Part shown: positions 30,716-40,418 of the stretch, piece by piece
Position numbering within the stretch: the first letter of the stretch is position 1
How the letters are laid out: each line of letters opens with the position of its first letter
From: an uncultured Dokdonia sp.
GTDB lineage: Bacteria; Bacteroidota; Bacteroidia; Flavobacteriales; Flavobacteriaceae
DNA length: 64,000 nucleotides
Direction: 5' to 3'
NCBI RefSeq assembly: GCF_937910895.1
Contig: NZ_CALEMI010000040.1
Coordinates: 1-64,000 of the forward strand
Translations under genes and position numbers: made by a program
The notes under the pieces: generated by a model
Seen by the model: only the letters and a program-made list of their open reading frames with translations
Database searches by the model: none
Told to the model about the DNA's origin: nothing

Positions 30716-32521
30716 TTAATCTCTAAGTACGTGTAATGACCCACTTACAGGTTGCACTGCCGCTGAGTTATCTGTATACGTACCTGTAAAGGTAATATCG
30801 ATATAATCACCTACGGCACCAAAAGCATTGAGTTGAAAAGTAATATTGATAGGTGCATTATAATCTACATCTGATTGCGATAATAGTTCAAACATTTCCA
30901 TTTCAAAAGAACCTGGAGGTGCTTGAATACCATTACCCCATACATACGTTCCTACCGTATTATCTGAACTACTCATATAGAAAAAGTCGTTTCCATTACT
31001 AGCATTAATACTGAACGCATCTCCGTTATCAAATGTATTTATTGGAGAGGTTAAGAAATGCTGTACACCTTCTATCTCCCACTCTATATATTCTGTCACT
31101 GCATTACAAGAAGTAATGGTTCCTAAGTCTGTCGTTGGAGGTGTAAATGTATAATTAATAACGCCACTAGACTGTTGATTTATAATATCGATTGCCTCAA
31201 GTGTAAAGACATTACTCGCTGGACAGCTAATCAAATTGATATCAAAAGTTCCTGCTGTTACTGGCTCATAAAATGTATTTCCTGCATACTCTAAGACAAC
31301 ATACCCATCTGTAATGGCAACATTAGAACAATCATCAAAGTTACCTACTACTTGCTGTGACGTTGATGAACCAGGGATTACTGAAATAGGTCCGTAAGTG
31401 ACTGCTGCTGCAAAGGGTCCAATCACATCTGAAAAAACAGCGTTTCCACATAAATCAACAACCTCTATGGTCATGGTCAATCCAGAGGGTACTTTTCCAC
31501 ATACCTGTCCGTTCTGATCTGTAATTCCAGACCTTGGATACGGAGTGTTAGGACTCGTAATGTGTACCGTCGTATTTGCTAAAGGATTTCCGTTGTCATC
31601 TAATACCGTTGTACAAAAATCGACGACTGGAAATGGTGCATCACAATTCCAAAAAGAGAAGTGAGAAACCTGTCCTACATATTCGTTACCTTGTAAAGTC
31701 GCCTCTCCGTCTTCTATCCAATAGCCTAAGGTATCATCAAAACTCCATAACGGAATCGTCGCTGGTGCAATACCCTGTAAAGCTGGATCTAGTGGAAAAC
31801 GTAATTCGGCGGGACTGTTAGGATCTATATTGAGTTCATTTCCGCTGGCATCGCGCAACTCTACAGAGATCATCCCAAACGTTTCAAGATATACCTCATC
31901 TCCCGCAACATCTTCTGCATACAACATCCCTGGCATGACAGCATCTAAGTCTTGGGATGCTGGATCGAGAAAGTCCAAAATAACATCTACAGTTCCTGCA
32001 TAAGGATTTCCATTTCCATCAATATAATCTCCTGGTAAAGCAACGCTCGCTCCATTTCCTAATTGCACGGTTTCTGGTACACCACTAGTTACGGTGGCAG
32101 TCACATCTGCGCTCAATAACATCAATTTAATACGATTTGTACTGTCTGTAGGTCGTAAGGCTCTACCACTTGTGACATACCCAGATGCTGTAACTCGTAG
32201 GTACGCAAACTGCTCATTTACCGAAGCATCTTGCACAGAAAAAATTCCGTTACTGTCTGTAAATACCGTTTGTGCTCCTACGGCGACAAGCGCTCCGGAG
32301 ATTCCATTATTGTTTTCATCGACGACTTGACCAAAAAAACTTCTTGTGGCGGCTGCTCCAAAAAACTGATCTAGATTCCCTGTATCATTCGGATCATCTA
32401 CAATAACCGTATCATCAGGAATATCTGGATTGTCTTGTGTAAAATCATCATCTCGCTCACAAGAAGTAAGCGTTAGCATACATGCTATAAGTACGGTGGT
32501 TAAAATTCTAAGTGTTTTCAT
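30716..32521 (-). CDS. Lipoprotein with carboxypeptidase-regulatory-like domain
   Basis: Lipobox 'VLIACMLTLTSCERDDD'; 'RSFFGQVVDENNNGISGALVAVGAQTVFTDSNGIFSVQDASV'. Confidence 0.75.
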   Translation of the reverse strand: MKTLRILTTVLIACMLTLTSCERDDDFTQDNPDIPDDTVIVDDPNDTGNLDQFFGAAATRSFFGQVVDENNNGISGALVAVGAQTVFTDSNGIFSVQDASVNEQFAYLRVTASGYVTSGRALRPTDSTNRIKLMLLSADVTATVTSGVPETVQLGNGASVALPGDYIDGNGNPYAGTVDVILDFLDPASQDLDAVMPGMLYAEDVAGDEVYLETFGMISVELRDASGNELNIDPNSPAELRFPLDPALQGIAPATIPLWSFDDTLGYWIEDGEATLQGNEYVGQVSHFSFWNCDAPFPVVDFCTTVLDDNGNPLANTTVHITSPNTPYPRSGITDQNGQVCGKVPSGLTMTIEVVDLCGNAVFSDVIGPFAAAVTYGPISVIPGSSTSQQVVGNFDDCSNVAITDGYVVLEYAGNTFYEPVTAGTFDINLISCPASNVFTLEAIDIINQQSSGVINYTFTPPTTDLGTITSCNAVTEYIEWEIEGVQHFLTSPINTFDNGDAFSINASNGNDFFYMSSSDNTVGTYVWGNGIQAPPGSFEMEMFELLSQSDVDYNAPINITFQLNAFGAVGDYIDITFTGTYTDNSAAVQPVSGSLHVLRD

Positions 32522-32711
32522 GAGTATATGTTTTGTTGTTACACCCCTATATCCAAAAGGATATAATTTTGTTACCCCTTAAATTCATTTTTTTTAAAAC
32601 ACGCTAATAAATTAAAGCAGACACGATAGTGTACATACAACATTCCTATAGCTTACACGTTGTAAAACTGTTCAAAAACAAGTACATTAGTCATCCCAAA
32701 TTTGTAGATCT

Positions 32712-33230
32712 ATGGAAATAAATTTAGTCAACCTCGCCTTTAACCTATTACCAGCACTTATCGTAGCGGGTATTTCCTATTTTTTCTTTAGCCAATACAC
32801 CAAGAGTGAAGAAGGTAGAAGACGTTTCTTATTACATAAAGCCAATCAAGCCGCTGCCCTACCACAAAAATTACAAGCCTATGAACGATTAACACTGTTC
32901 TTAGAGCGTATATCACCTGGCAACCTGCTGATACGTGTAAAACCATATAGTGATGACAAAAACGAATATGAATCACTACTGTTACGGAGCATAGAACAAG
33001 AGTTTGAGCATAACTTAGCTCAACAAATTTATGTGACAGAAGAATGTTGGAATGTCGTTAGGACGGCAAAAAATGCCACGATTTCTATCATTCGTAAAAC
33101 CAATATGAGTGGTAAAATAGATAATAGTGACAAACTTCGTAAGACCATTTTACAAGATCTGATGGATCAGCAAGCCCCTAGCGAAACAGGAATTACGTAT
33201 ATAAAGAGAGAAGTTGCGGAGATTATTTGA
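32712..33230 (+). CDS. DUF7935-like membrane-anchored protein
   Basis: One N-terminal TM then conserved 'LPQKLQAYERLTLFLERISPGNLLIRV'. Confidence 0.65.
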   Translation: MEINLVNLAFNLLPALIVAGISYFFFSQYTKSEEGRRRFLLHKANQAAALPQKLQAYERLTLFLERISPGNLLIRVKPYSDDKNEYESLLLRSIEQEFEHNLAQQIYVTEECWNVVRTAKNATISIIRKTNMSGKIDNSDKLRKTILQDLMDQQAPSETGITYIKREVAEII

Positions 33231-33997
33231 GATCGTCTAGAAATAGAGGTGAGAGAATATAGATCGCTTTGCTTTTGGTTGTTTACTAAATCACAAATTC
33301 CAAAAAATCAAATCTCAAATTCGATTATAATTTTAACTTCGATTTTAAAATCGGGATTTCGATACAATTTTTTGATAGCCTATTGGCGAAAAAAAATACT
33401 CAATCGTCTAGCTTTTTGATTCAAATCTCAAACTACAAAAACTTCCCGCTTCCACCTTCCTACCTCCAGCATCCTGCAAAAATAAAACTTCTAAATAATC
33501 GTAAATTTTCAATTTAGATTTGAACTTTAGTTTTACTGATTACACCAGTCTCATTTCACTTTTCTCATTTAGTCTTCTTCCCGCTTTCGCGAAAGCGTAC
33601 ATAATTTAAAACAATTAGGATTCAAGACAAAAAAGGGGGCTACGAGCCTATGAGTCGTGAGTTTTGAGTTATCTTGACCGCAAAAGAGATCACGTATCTG
33701 GCTTACTCTCATACAATTTCTTTCACTCGTACCTCGTCGTTCGTACCTCGTATTTCTTATCTCGTACCTCACTAACATGACTAAAAACAACGTCGTGAGT
33801 CGTGAGTCATCAACCCCAGCGATCCTGAGTCTTTTATTCCTAATATAAACTTCTATACTCATTTTAACCTATATCCTTTAACTTTTAACCGTTATCCTCC
33901 TAATCTTTTATTTTCTTTGCACCCTTACTAAATAATTAATAAGTTTGAAATATTAGAAGAACTATCTTACTTTTAAACATAAAAACATAGGGTACGT

Positions 33998-35656
33998 ATG
34001 GCATCAAAACTATTAGATTTCAGTAATTTAAAAGGTGATTTAACAGGTGGTCTGGTTGCCGGAATCGTCGCTTTACCTTTGGCACTTGCCTTTGGGGTAC
34101 AATCAGGAATGGGTGCTACAGCAGGGCTTTATGGAGCTATTATGGTTGGGATATTTGCTGCTATTTTTGGCGGAACACCCACACAAGCCAGTGGACCTAC
34201 AGGGCCGATGACGGTGGTTTCTGCTGCCTTAGTTGCCGCAGCCATACAACTAACAGGAAGCCTAGAGACTGCTATGGGCATCATTCTTTTAAGTTTTTTA
34301 TTAGGAGGTGTGTTACAAATTGTTTTTGGACTCATCAATATTGCAGGATATGTTAAGTATTTTCCGTATCCAGTGGTCTCTGGATTTATGAGCGGTGTTG
34401 GATTGATTATTATCATTCTCCAAGTATTCCCCTTTGCAGGACTCAAATCTGGAAAATCCACCTTTGCTATATTACAAGATTTACCAAGATTTTTTACCGA
34501 ATTTAATATCTATGCACTCGCATTAGGTGCTTTAACTGTTTTGATCTACTATCTATTTCCGCTGATTACCAAAGCAATTCCAAGTGCTTTGGTAGCCTTA
34601 GTCGTCGCTGCGCTTGCAGGCTATTTTCTAGGATGGGATGTGCCTATTATTGGAGATATCCCATCAGGAATCCCAAGTATACAAGTCGGCACCATGTTTA
34701 GTAATATCCCACCAGAAGCGTATATGTTAATCGTAGAATATGCCGTCGTGCTTGCTGTATTGGGTAGTATTGATTCTTTATTAACATCGGTTATTGCAGA
34801 TAATATGACAAAAACACGTCATAATAGTAATCGAGAATTGATCGGACAAGGAGTTGGTAATATGCTCGCTGCTATTTTTGGCGGAATTCCTGGTGCAGGA
34901 GCCACAAAAGGAACCGTTGTCAATATTAATGCGGGTGGTAAAACCCGTATTTCTGGAGCCGTTCATGGACTGTTTTTGCTAGCCGTTCTTTTAGGGTTAG
35001 GATCACTCGCAGCTTATATTCCTTTATCCGTTTTGGCAGGATTACTGATCCCTATTGGTTTTAAAATCATTGACACCAAAGGATTAAAACACCTACTTCG
35101 CGTACCAAAAGCAGATGCCGTTGTTTTAATTTTAGTTCTACTGATTACCACTTTTGGCAGCTTGATTCAAGCTGTTGGAATAGGCGTCGCATTGGCGTGT
35201 ATCTTATTTATGAAAAAGGCAAGCGACCTTGGCGAAAAAGGGATTACGATGGAGTTGGTAGAAAATTTAGAAGACGAAAAACCTTGGCAAGATGAATTAC
35301 CCTTTTACGATCTATACAAAGATAAGATTCTAATAAAGCACTTAAAAGGTCCACTATTTTTTGGATTTACTGCCCATCTTAAAAACCAGATAGCAGCCAT
35401 AGATAAAAACATTAAAGCATTAATTATCCGAATGGATGAAGTCCCGCTCATCGATCAATCAGGATTGTACGCGTTGGAAGATATTGTCTTTGATTTGGAA
35501 CAGCGAGGCGTACAGGTATTACTGGTAAACCTACAAGAGCAACCTTTAGATATATTACGATCTATTGATATTATTCCTGATCTCGTTAGCGAAGATCATA
35601 TTTTCACTACGGTAGAAGGTGCTTTCGCGTATCTAAAAGAGACTATTGGAAAGTAA
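33998..35656 (+). CDS. SulP family inorganic anion transporter with STAS domain
   Basis: 'NLKGDLTGGLVAGIVALPLALAFGVQSG', 'GTPTQASGPTGPMTVV', C-terminal STAS 'IIRMDEVPLIDQSGLYALEDIV'. Confidence 0.95.
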   Translation: MASKLLDFSNLKGDLTGGLVAGIVALPLALAFGVQSGMGATAGLYGAIMVGIFAAIFGGTPTQASGPTGPMTVVSAALVAAAIQLTGSLETAMGIILLSFLLGGVLQIVFGLINIAGYVKYFPYPVVSGFMSGVGLIIIILQVFPFAGLKSGKSTFAILQDLPRFFTEFNIYALALGALTVLIYYLFPLITKAIPSALVALVVAALAGYFLGWDVPIIGDIPSGIPSIQVGTMFSNIPPEAYMLIVEYAVVLAVLGSIDSLLTSVIADNMTKTRHNSNRELIGQGVGNMLAAIFGGIPGAGATKGTVVNINAGGKTRISGAVHGLFLLAVLLGLGSLAAYIPLSVLAGLLIPIGFKIIDTKGLKHLLRVPKADAVVLILVLLITTFGSLIQAVGIGVALACILFMKKASDLGEKGITMELVENLEDEKPWQDELPFYDLYKDKILIKHLKGPLFFGFTAHLKNQIAAIDKNIKALIIRMDEVPLIDQSGLYALEDIVFDLEQRGVQVLLVNLQEQPLDILRSIDIIPDLVSEDHIFTTVEGAFAYLKETIGK

Positions 35657-35740
35657 TGAAAGGCTCTACTAGAGTTGTGTCTTCGCTCCTATCTCCCGAC
35701 AGGCAGGTGCGCGAAAATGAACCAAGAATCAAAGGATTCA

Positions 35741-35817
35741 GTAGTCGGTAGTCGGTAGTCGGTAGTCGGTAGTCGGTAGTCGGTAGTCGGTAGTCGGTAG
35801 TCGGTAGTCGGTAGTCG
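35741..35817. repeat. 11 perfect tandem copies of the heptamer gtagtcg
   Basis: Counted directly: 77 bp. Confidence 0.97.
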
Positions 35818-35963
35818 AAAAAACTATAAAAAATCTTTGAAATAAGCAATTCTGAGTTTTTTTCTCGCTTTCGCGAAAAGGAAACAGGACGCAAAAGAAT
35901 CATGAGTCAAGATGAAAACTCAAAATAGTCATGAGTTGTGAGTCCTGAGTCTTGGAGTATAGC

Positions 35964-36053
35964 GATCCTGAGTCATCTCGACGGCAGGAGAGATCACATA
36001 TCTAACTCACTGTGATGCGATTTCTCGTTGCCCGTATCTTCGCTCGTTTAAAA
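35964..36053. repeat. Dispersed intergenic repeat (gtcatctcgacggcaggagagatcaca...gatgcgatttctcgttgcc)
   Basis: Similar to 18172-18277 and 38353-38485. Confidence 0.6.
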
Positions 36054-36441
36054 TGATTATAACAAAAATAGTACTACGTCCTATGTCGTATTCTCTAATT
36101 TCAAAATTACCATCCCTACTCTCATCACTCCCTTCTCTATATTCTATACTCTCTTTTCTATATTCTTTTTTTACTCCAATTGTGGGAAACCGTAAATAAA
36201 TATCGCGTATGTTATATATATTCACAACTCAAGATAGCTGTTTATAACGGTTATAAACGTTTATATTTCCTAGTATTACCACGAAAACTACTCACAAACA
36301 AATAATTACAAAACCTTATTTTAAAATTTAGTGTAGATTTGTGAGTAACTATATAATAGGAATATCGTACATGTGCGATATAAACTAGTTGCCCACAATT
36401 TGAAAAAACATCATCGAAACATATTAACCTTTATTTTATTT

Positions 36442-37242
36442 ATGGGATTTTTAAGTAAAATCTTCGGACAATCTGAACCGAAAAATGAATATCAACCTGA
36501 TTGGACATTTTACTTTTCGAACGTAAATGACAAATTAAGTTCAATTGCAACCGATTTGAATTTAATAAATGTTGCACCTATAAAAGGACAAGAAAATGTA
36601 GTTTATGTCTCAATCAAAATGCCTAATCCGAAAGACAATGGATTGTCGAGTAACGAAGATGCGGATGAATTATGGAAAATTGAAGACGTAATAATAAGCG
36701 GATTTGACAAAAACAATCTGAATTACACTTTTGCTGGTCGTTTGACTTCTAACGGATTTCGAGATTTGTACTTTTTTGCAGAAAACACCATTTTAATGGA
36801 AAAAGAAGTCTCATCTGCAATGACAGCATTTCCGAATTTTAAATTTGATTTTGGACATAAAGCAGATAAAGAATGGAGCGGATATTTTGACTTTTTATAT
36901 CCTTTGCCAAGACAAATGCAAATTATCCAAAACAGACGAGTACTTGAACAATTAGAAAAAGGTGGAGACAAACTAACGAAAGAAAGAGAAGTTTTTCATT
37001 GGATATATTTCAAAACTCAAAATGAACTTGACCAATTTGAGAAATTTACAAATGAATTAGATTTTAAGACAAAAAATAAAGGAAAAACAGAACAACCAAA
37101 TGAATATAAATTTGTTATTCAAATATCACGAATTGACAAAGTTGGTTATGACGAAATAGATGAATATACATTGGAATTGTGGCAAAAAGCATCTGATTTG
37201 AATGGAGAGTATGATGGCTGGGAAACATCAATTGAGGAATAA
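36442..37242 (+). CDS. DUF695 plus RraB-like (ribonuclease E inhibitor) domain protein
   Basis: 'MGFLSKIFGQSEPKNEYQPDWTFYFSNVNDKLSSIATDL'; C-terminal 'REVFHWIYFKTQNELDQFEKF...DLNGEYDGWETSIEE'; start chosen at internal Met. Confidence 0.75.
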   Translation: MGFLSKIFGQSEPKNEYQPDWTFYFSNVNDKLSSIATDLNLINVAPIKGQENVVYVSIKMPNPKDNGLSSNEDADELWKIEDVIISGFDKNNLNYTFAGRLTSNGFRDLYFFAENTILMEKEVSSAMTAFPNFKFDFGHKADKEWSGYFDFLYPLPRQMQIIQNRRVLEQLEKGGDKLTKEREVFHWIYFKTQNELDQFEKFTNELDFKTKNKGKTEQPNEYKFVIQISRIDKVGYDEIDEYTLELWQKASDLNGEYDGWETSIEE

Positions 37243-37250
37243 AAACTGTG

Positions 37251-37450
37251 GGCAACACCGGTAACCGTTGCACAAGTCCATAATTCTGATGAAAATGGCG
37301 CATTATAAGCCTCTCTCTAGAGACTTTTTTTATGACACCTACTATTGAGATGGAATTTTAGAGACGTTTATATCGAAGAAAAAAAGCGATGGGAGGATGA
37401 TTTACAAAATCCTAACAAAAACTCCATCCCTACCCCACTTTTTACCCGTT
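37251..37450. mobile_element. IS1182-like 3'-end remnant (copy 2)
   Basis: Matches 6019-6222; contiguous with transposase fragment. Confidence 0.7.
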
Positions 37451-37825
37451 TTTGAGTGAATTTGAGGTATTTCTTAAGATTATACGCTATGGCAGATAAG
37501 TGCATCACCTTATTTGCCTGCACAATCCCTATCGTATTGATCTTCCTCAGCCCCATAAATTGAGTTAATGTACCAAATACGGGTTCTACCGTACTCTGCC
37601 GTTTTGATTTCATATAACGCCCCTCTGGACTGTTTACTCTAGCTATGTTGCGTTCATACTCCTCTCGGTAATACGTGACCGTAAATTTCTTCTCCTGTGC
37701 CCTCTTGCCTAAACAACTACTCCTAATAGGACAATCTATGCATAACCGTTTTGAACAACCCCTCGCTGCTAAGCAATTGTATCGCGTTCCAAAAGAAAAG
37801 GGATAGCGAAGCGACTTCGAGTCTT
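37368..37825 (-). pseudogene. IS1182-family transposase, C-terminal fragment
   Basis: Frame open upstream of the ATG in the track: 'YNCLAARGCSKRLCIDCPIRSSCLGKRAQEKKFTVTYYREEYERNIARVNSPEGRYMKSKRQSTVEPVFGTLTQFMGLRKINTIGIVQANKVMHLSAIAYNLKKYLKF'. Confidence 0.8.
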
Positions 37826-37904
37826 TTTAAAAAAGAAACTCACATCACTAGAAATACCCCTACCTTTGCCAAAACTAGCCATCTACAAAACGGCTAACAT
37901 CACT

Positions 37905-38306
37905 ATGGAAAAAACTGAATTTTTAGAAAAGCATATTTTTACAGATCTTCAAAACCTAAATACCAACGTTGAGGCAGATGATATCTATTCATTTTCAGAA
38001 TTAGATTTTGGGACTATTCTTGAGCGCATTGAGCATTTTGGAATAGGTATCTATACGATTGAAGGTTTTTTGAACGGAAAATCGTATGATGTTAAAACCA
38101 ATGAAGATTCTAGAAAGAAAGCCACAGATCCAAAATGGTATAAAGGAGCTTATTCAGGTCTTAAAAAACGCCAAGCCGATCTACAGTACACTGCTACCTT
38201 TAAAATTTCAGATAAGTTGCTAGCCAAAGAAAACATACAAGGTCCAAGCGCTCTTCCTAAAGCTGCTTCTGAGACGAGTGTTGATGAAGATTCAAAAGAA
38301 TCATAA
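37905..38306 (+). CDS. Hypothetical protein
   Basis: ORF with plausible start MEKTEFLEKHIF; no family recognised. Confidence 0.5.
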   Translation: MEKTEFLEKHIFTDLQNLNTNVEADDIYSFSELDFGTILERIEHFGIGIYTIEGFLNGKSYDVKTNEDSRKKATDPKWYKGAYSGLKKRQADLQYTATFKISDKLLAKENIQGPSALPKAASETSVDEDSKES

Positions 38307-38352
38307 ACACCTAGAATTCTGTAGGAAAATCTCAAATCAGAAAATATTGGAT

Positions 38353-38485
38353 CCCTGAGTCATCTCGACCGCAGGAGGGATCACACAAATAGCGAAGACC
38401 CCACAACTAAATACCAAATATGATGCGATTTCCTACCTACGGCAGGCAGGCTCGTCACTCGTGCCTCGTTCTGTCGAAATGACTA
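38353..38485. repeat. Dispersed intergenic repeat (gtcatctcgaccgcaggagggatcacac...gatgcgatttcctacctacggcaggcaggctcgtcactcgtgcctcgttctgtcgaaatga)
   Basis: Similar to 18172-18277 and 35964-36053, with internal 'cctacctacggcaggcaggctcg' insertion. Confidence 0.6.
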
Positions 38486-38681
38486 CAACAAAAAAGTCTT
38501 ACGTCTTAAAGCGAAGCAGTCTTAGGTGTTCTTTTTAAAAAATATAGTTTCTAGAAGTGTAGCGGTCTAATATCTTTTTTAAGAATCTCAAAAAAATCTC
38601 ACATCCTAGATCTTTCAGCGTAGCGATCTTTCGTCTTTCAAATACCCTTCCTTTTTCCTAAATTCGTTTAAAAATAAGCAC

Positions 38682-40370
38682 ATGAATCAAACGTGGTGGA
38701 AAGAAGGCATTGTCTATCAAATATATCCAAGGAGTTTTAAGGATACGACTGGAAATGGTATAGGCGATTTACAAGGCATCATTGAAAAACTTGATTATAT
38801 CGCAAGTCTGGGTGTTGATATTATCTGGCTCAATCCTGTGTATGACTCTCCCAATGATGATAATGGCTATGATATCCGGGATTATCGTACCATCATGGCC
38901 GAGTTTGGCACCATGGCTGATTTTGACCAACTACTTTCAGGTATGAAAGCTCGCAACTTACGCCTGGTCATGGATCTGGTCGTCAACCATTGTAGTGATG
39001 AACACGAATGGTTTCAACAATCCCGATCCTCGCGTGAGAATCCGTATCGGGATTATTTCCATTGGTGGCCTGCTGAAAAAGGAACACCTCCCAAACGCTG
39101 GAGCTACTTTGATGTTAACGAAAATGCGTGGCAATACGATGCCCAAACGGATGCGTATTATTTACATTATTTCGCTGTAAAGCAACCCGACCTCAAGTGG
39201 GAGAATCCGCAGGTGCGTCAGGAGATTTATGAGATGATGCACTTCTGGTTTCAAAAAGGCGTGGATGGTTTCCGTATGGATGTGATTCCGTTTATAAGCA
39301 AGGACACGACCTATCCTGAGATAGCCGCAACGGCGCCGCATGAGTTTATTGCCTATTATGCTAACGGTCCCAAAGTACACGAATACCTTAACGAACTTAA
39401 TCGCGAAGTGATCTCTAAATACGATGCGTTTACCGTTGGCGAAGGTCCTGGCATTCACATCGATCAGGCGCTGGATTTTGTGCATGAAGACCGTAAAGAA
39501 ATGGATATGTTTTTCCATTTTGACTTGATGTCACTGGATCGTAAACCGGGCGAGGTGTTTACCATGAGAGAAGACAAATGGAAGTTATCGGAGTTTAAAA
39601 AAGTATTTAGTGATTGGGATTCCGCTTTCGCGAAAGCGGGATGGGGCAGCTTATTTTTAGCTAACCACGATTTTCCGAGATCCGTGAGTCGCTGGGGAAA
39701 TGACAGCCCAAAACATTGGAAAAACAGCGCTACCCTACTCCATACCTTTTTATTGACCATGCGTGGTACACCGTATTTTTATCAAGGCGACGAAATCGGC
39801 ATGACCAATGTTCGCTTTACAGAAATCGAAGATTATCGGGATATCAATACCATTAATCGGTATGAAAATATAAAAAATAACGGAGGTGATCTGGAAGCTT
39901 TTATGCAAAGTGAGCAGCACGCCGCCCGCGAAAATGCACGTACACCAATGCATTGGGATGCGACACCTAATGCGGGTTTTACAAAAGCTACACCGTGGAT
40001 TCGATTGAATCCAAATTATAGTGATGGTATTTCCGTTGCTCATCAAGAGGAAGAGGATCATTCAGTACTTTCCTATTTTAGAAAGATGACGGCTGTCCGT
40101 AAATCAAATGTTGCTTTAGTGTATGGAGTGTATAAATGTTTAGATCCTGATCACGAGCAAATCTACGCCTACACGCGAACGTTAGGCGAAAATCGGTTTT
40201 TAATTCTGCTTAATTTTTCTGAAGATACGGTGACCTATACCCTACCTCATCATATTACTTACAATCGAAAAGAAAAAGTCATTTCTAATACACTCATCTT
40301 GGATGATAAAACCTACAGAGAGTTTATGCTCAGTGGTTGGCAAGCGGTGGTGTATCGATTGGAGGATTGA
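38682..40370 (+). CDS. GH13 alpha-glucosidase (oligo-1,6-glucosidase-like)
   Basis: 'WWKEGIVYQIYPRSFKDTTGNGIGDLQGI', 'DLVVNHCSDEHEWF', 'GFRMDVIPFI', 'LFLANHDFPR'. Confidence 0.95.
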   Translation: MNQTWWKEGIVYQIYPRSFKDTTGNGIGDLQGIIEKLDYIASLGVDIIWLNPVYDSPNDDNGYDIRDYRTIMAEFGTMADFDQLLSGMKARNLRLVMDLVVNHCSDEHEWFQQSRSSRENPYRDYFHWWPAEKGTPPKRWSYFDVNENAWQYDAQTDAYYLHYFAVKQPDLKWENPQVRQEIYEMMHFWFQKGVDGFRMDVIPFISKDTTYPEIAATAPHEFIAYYANGPKVHEYLNELNREVISKYDAFTVGEGPGIHIDQALDFVHEDRKEMDMFFHFDLMSLDRKPGEVFTMREDKWKLSEFKKVFSDWDSAFAKAGWGSLFLANHDFPRSVSRWGNDSPKHWKNSATLLHTFLLTMRGTPYFYQGDEIGMTNVRFTEIEDYRDINTINRYENIKNNGGDLEAFMQSEQHAARENARTPMHWDATPNAGFTKATPWIRLNPNYSDGISVAHQEEEDHSVLSYFRKMTAVRKSNVALVYGVYKCLDPDHEQIYAYTRTLGENRFLILLNFSEDTVTYTLPHHITYNRKEKVISNTLILDDKTYREFMLSGWQAVVYRLED

Positions 40371-40418
40371 CGATTGTTAAAACAATATATTACACATCAA
40401 AACAAATTATAACTACGC

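Noticed and set aside
33569-33862. Minus-strand 97-aa ORF
   Set aside because: Lies in intergenic repeat text (cgtacctcgt, gtcgtgagtc phrases) and includes the palindrome; composition is not coding-like.
35741-35817. Possible CRISPR array
   Set aside because: The unit is 7 bp with no spacers and no cas genes nearby.
35643-35903. Minus-strand 86-aa ORF with DYRLPTT repeats
   Set aside because: Created by the heptamer tandem array; no start context or coding signal, frame is a by-product of the repeat.
36334-36341. TAGATTTG as a Bacteroidota -7 promoter box
   Set aside because: Fits TAnnTTTG, but I could not find a convincing -33 TTG at the right spacing; left unannotated.
36388-37280. Integron attC sites around the DUF695 gene
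   Set aside because: The flanking sequences do not fit the GTTRRRY / RYYYAAC core, and no integrase is visible; kept only as an inverted-repeat observation.
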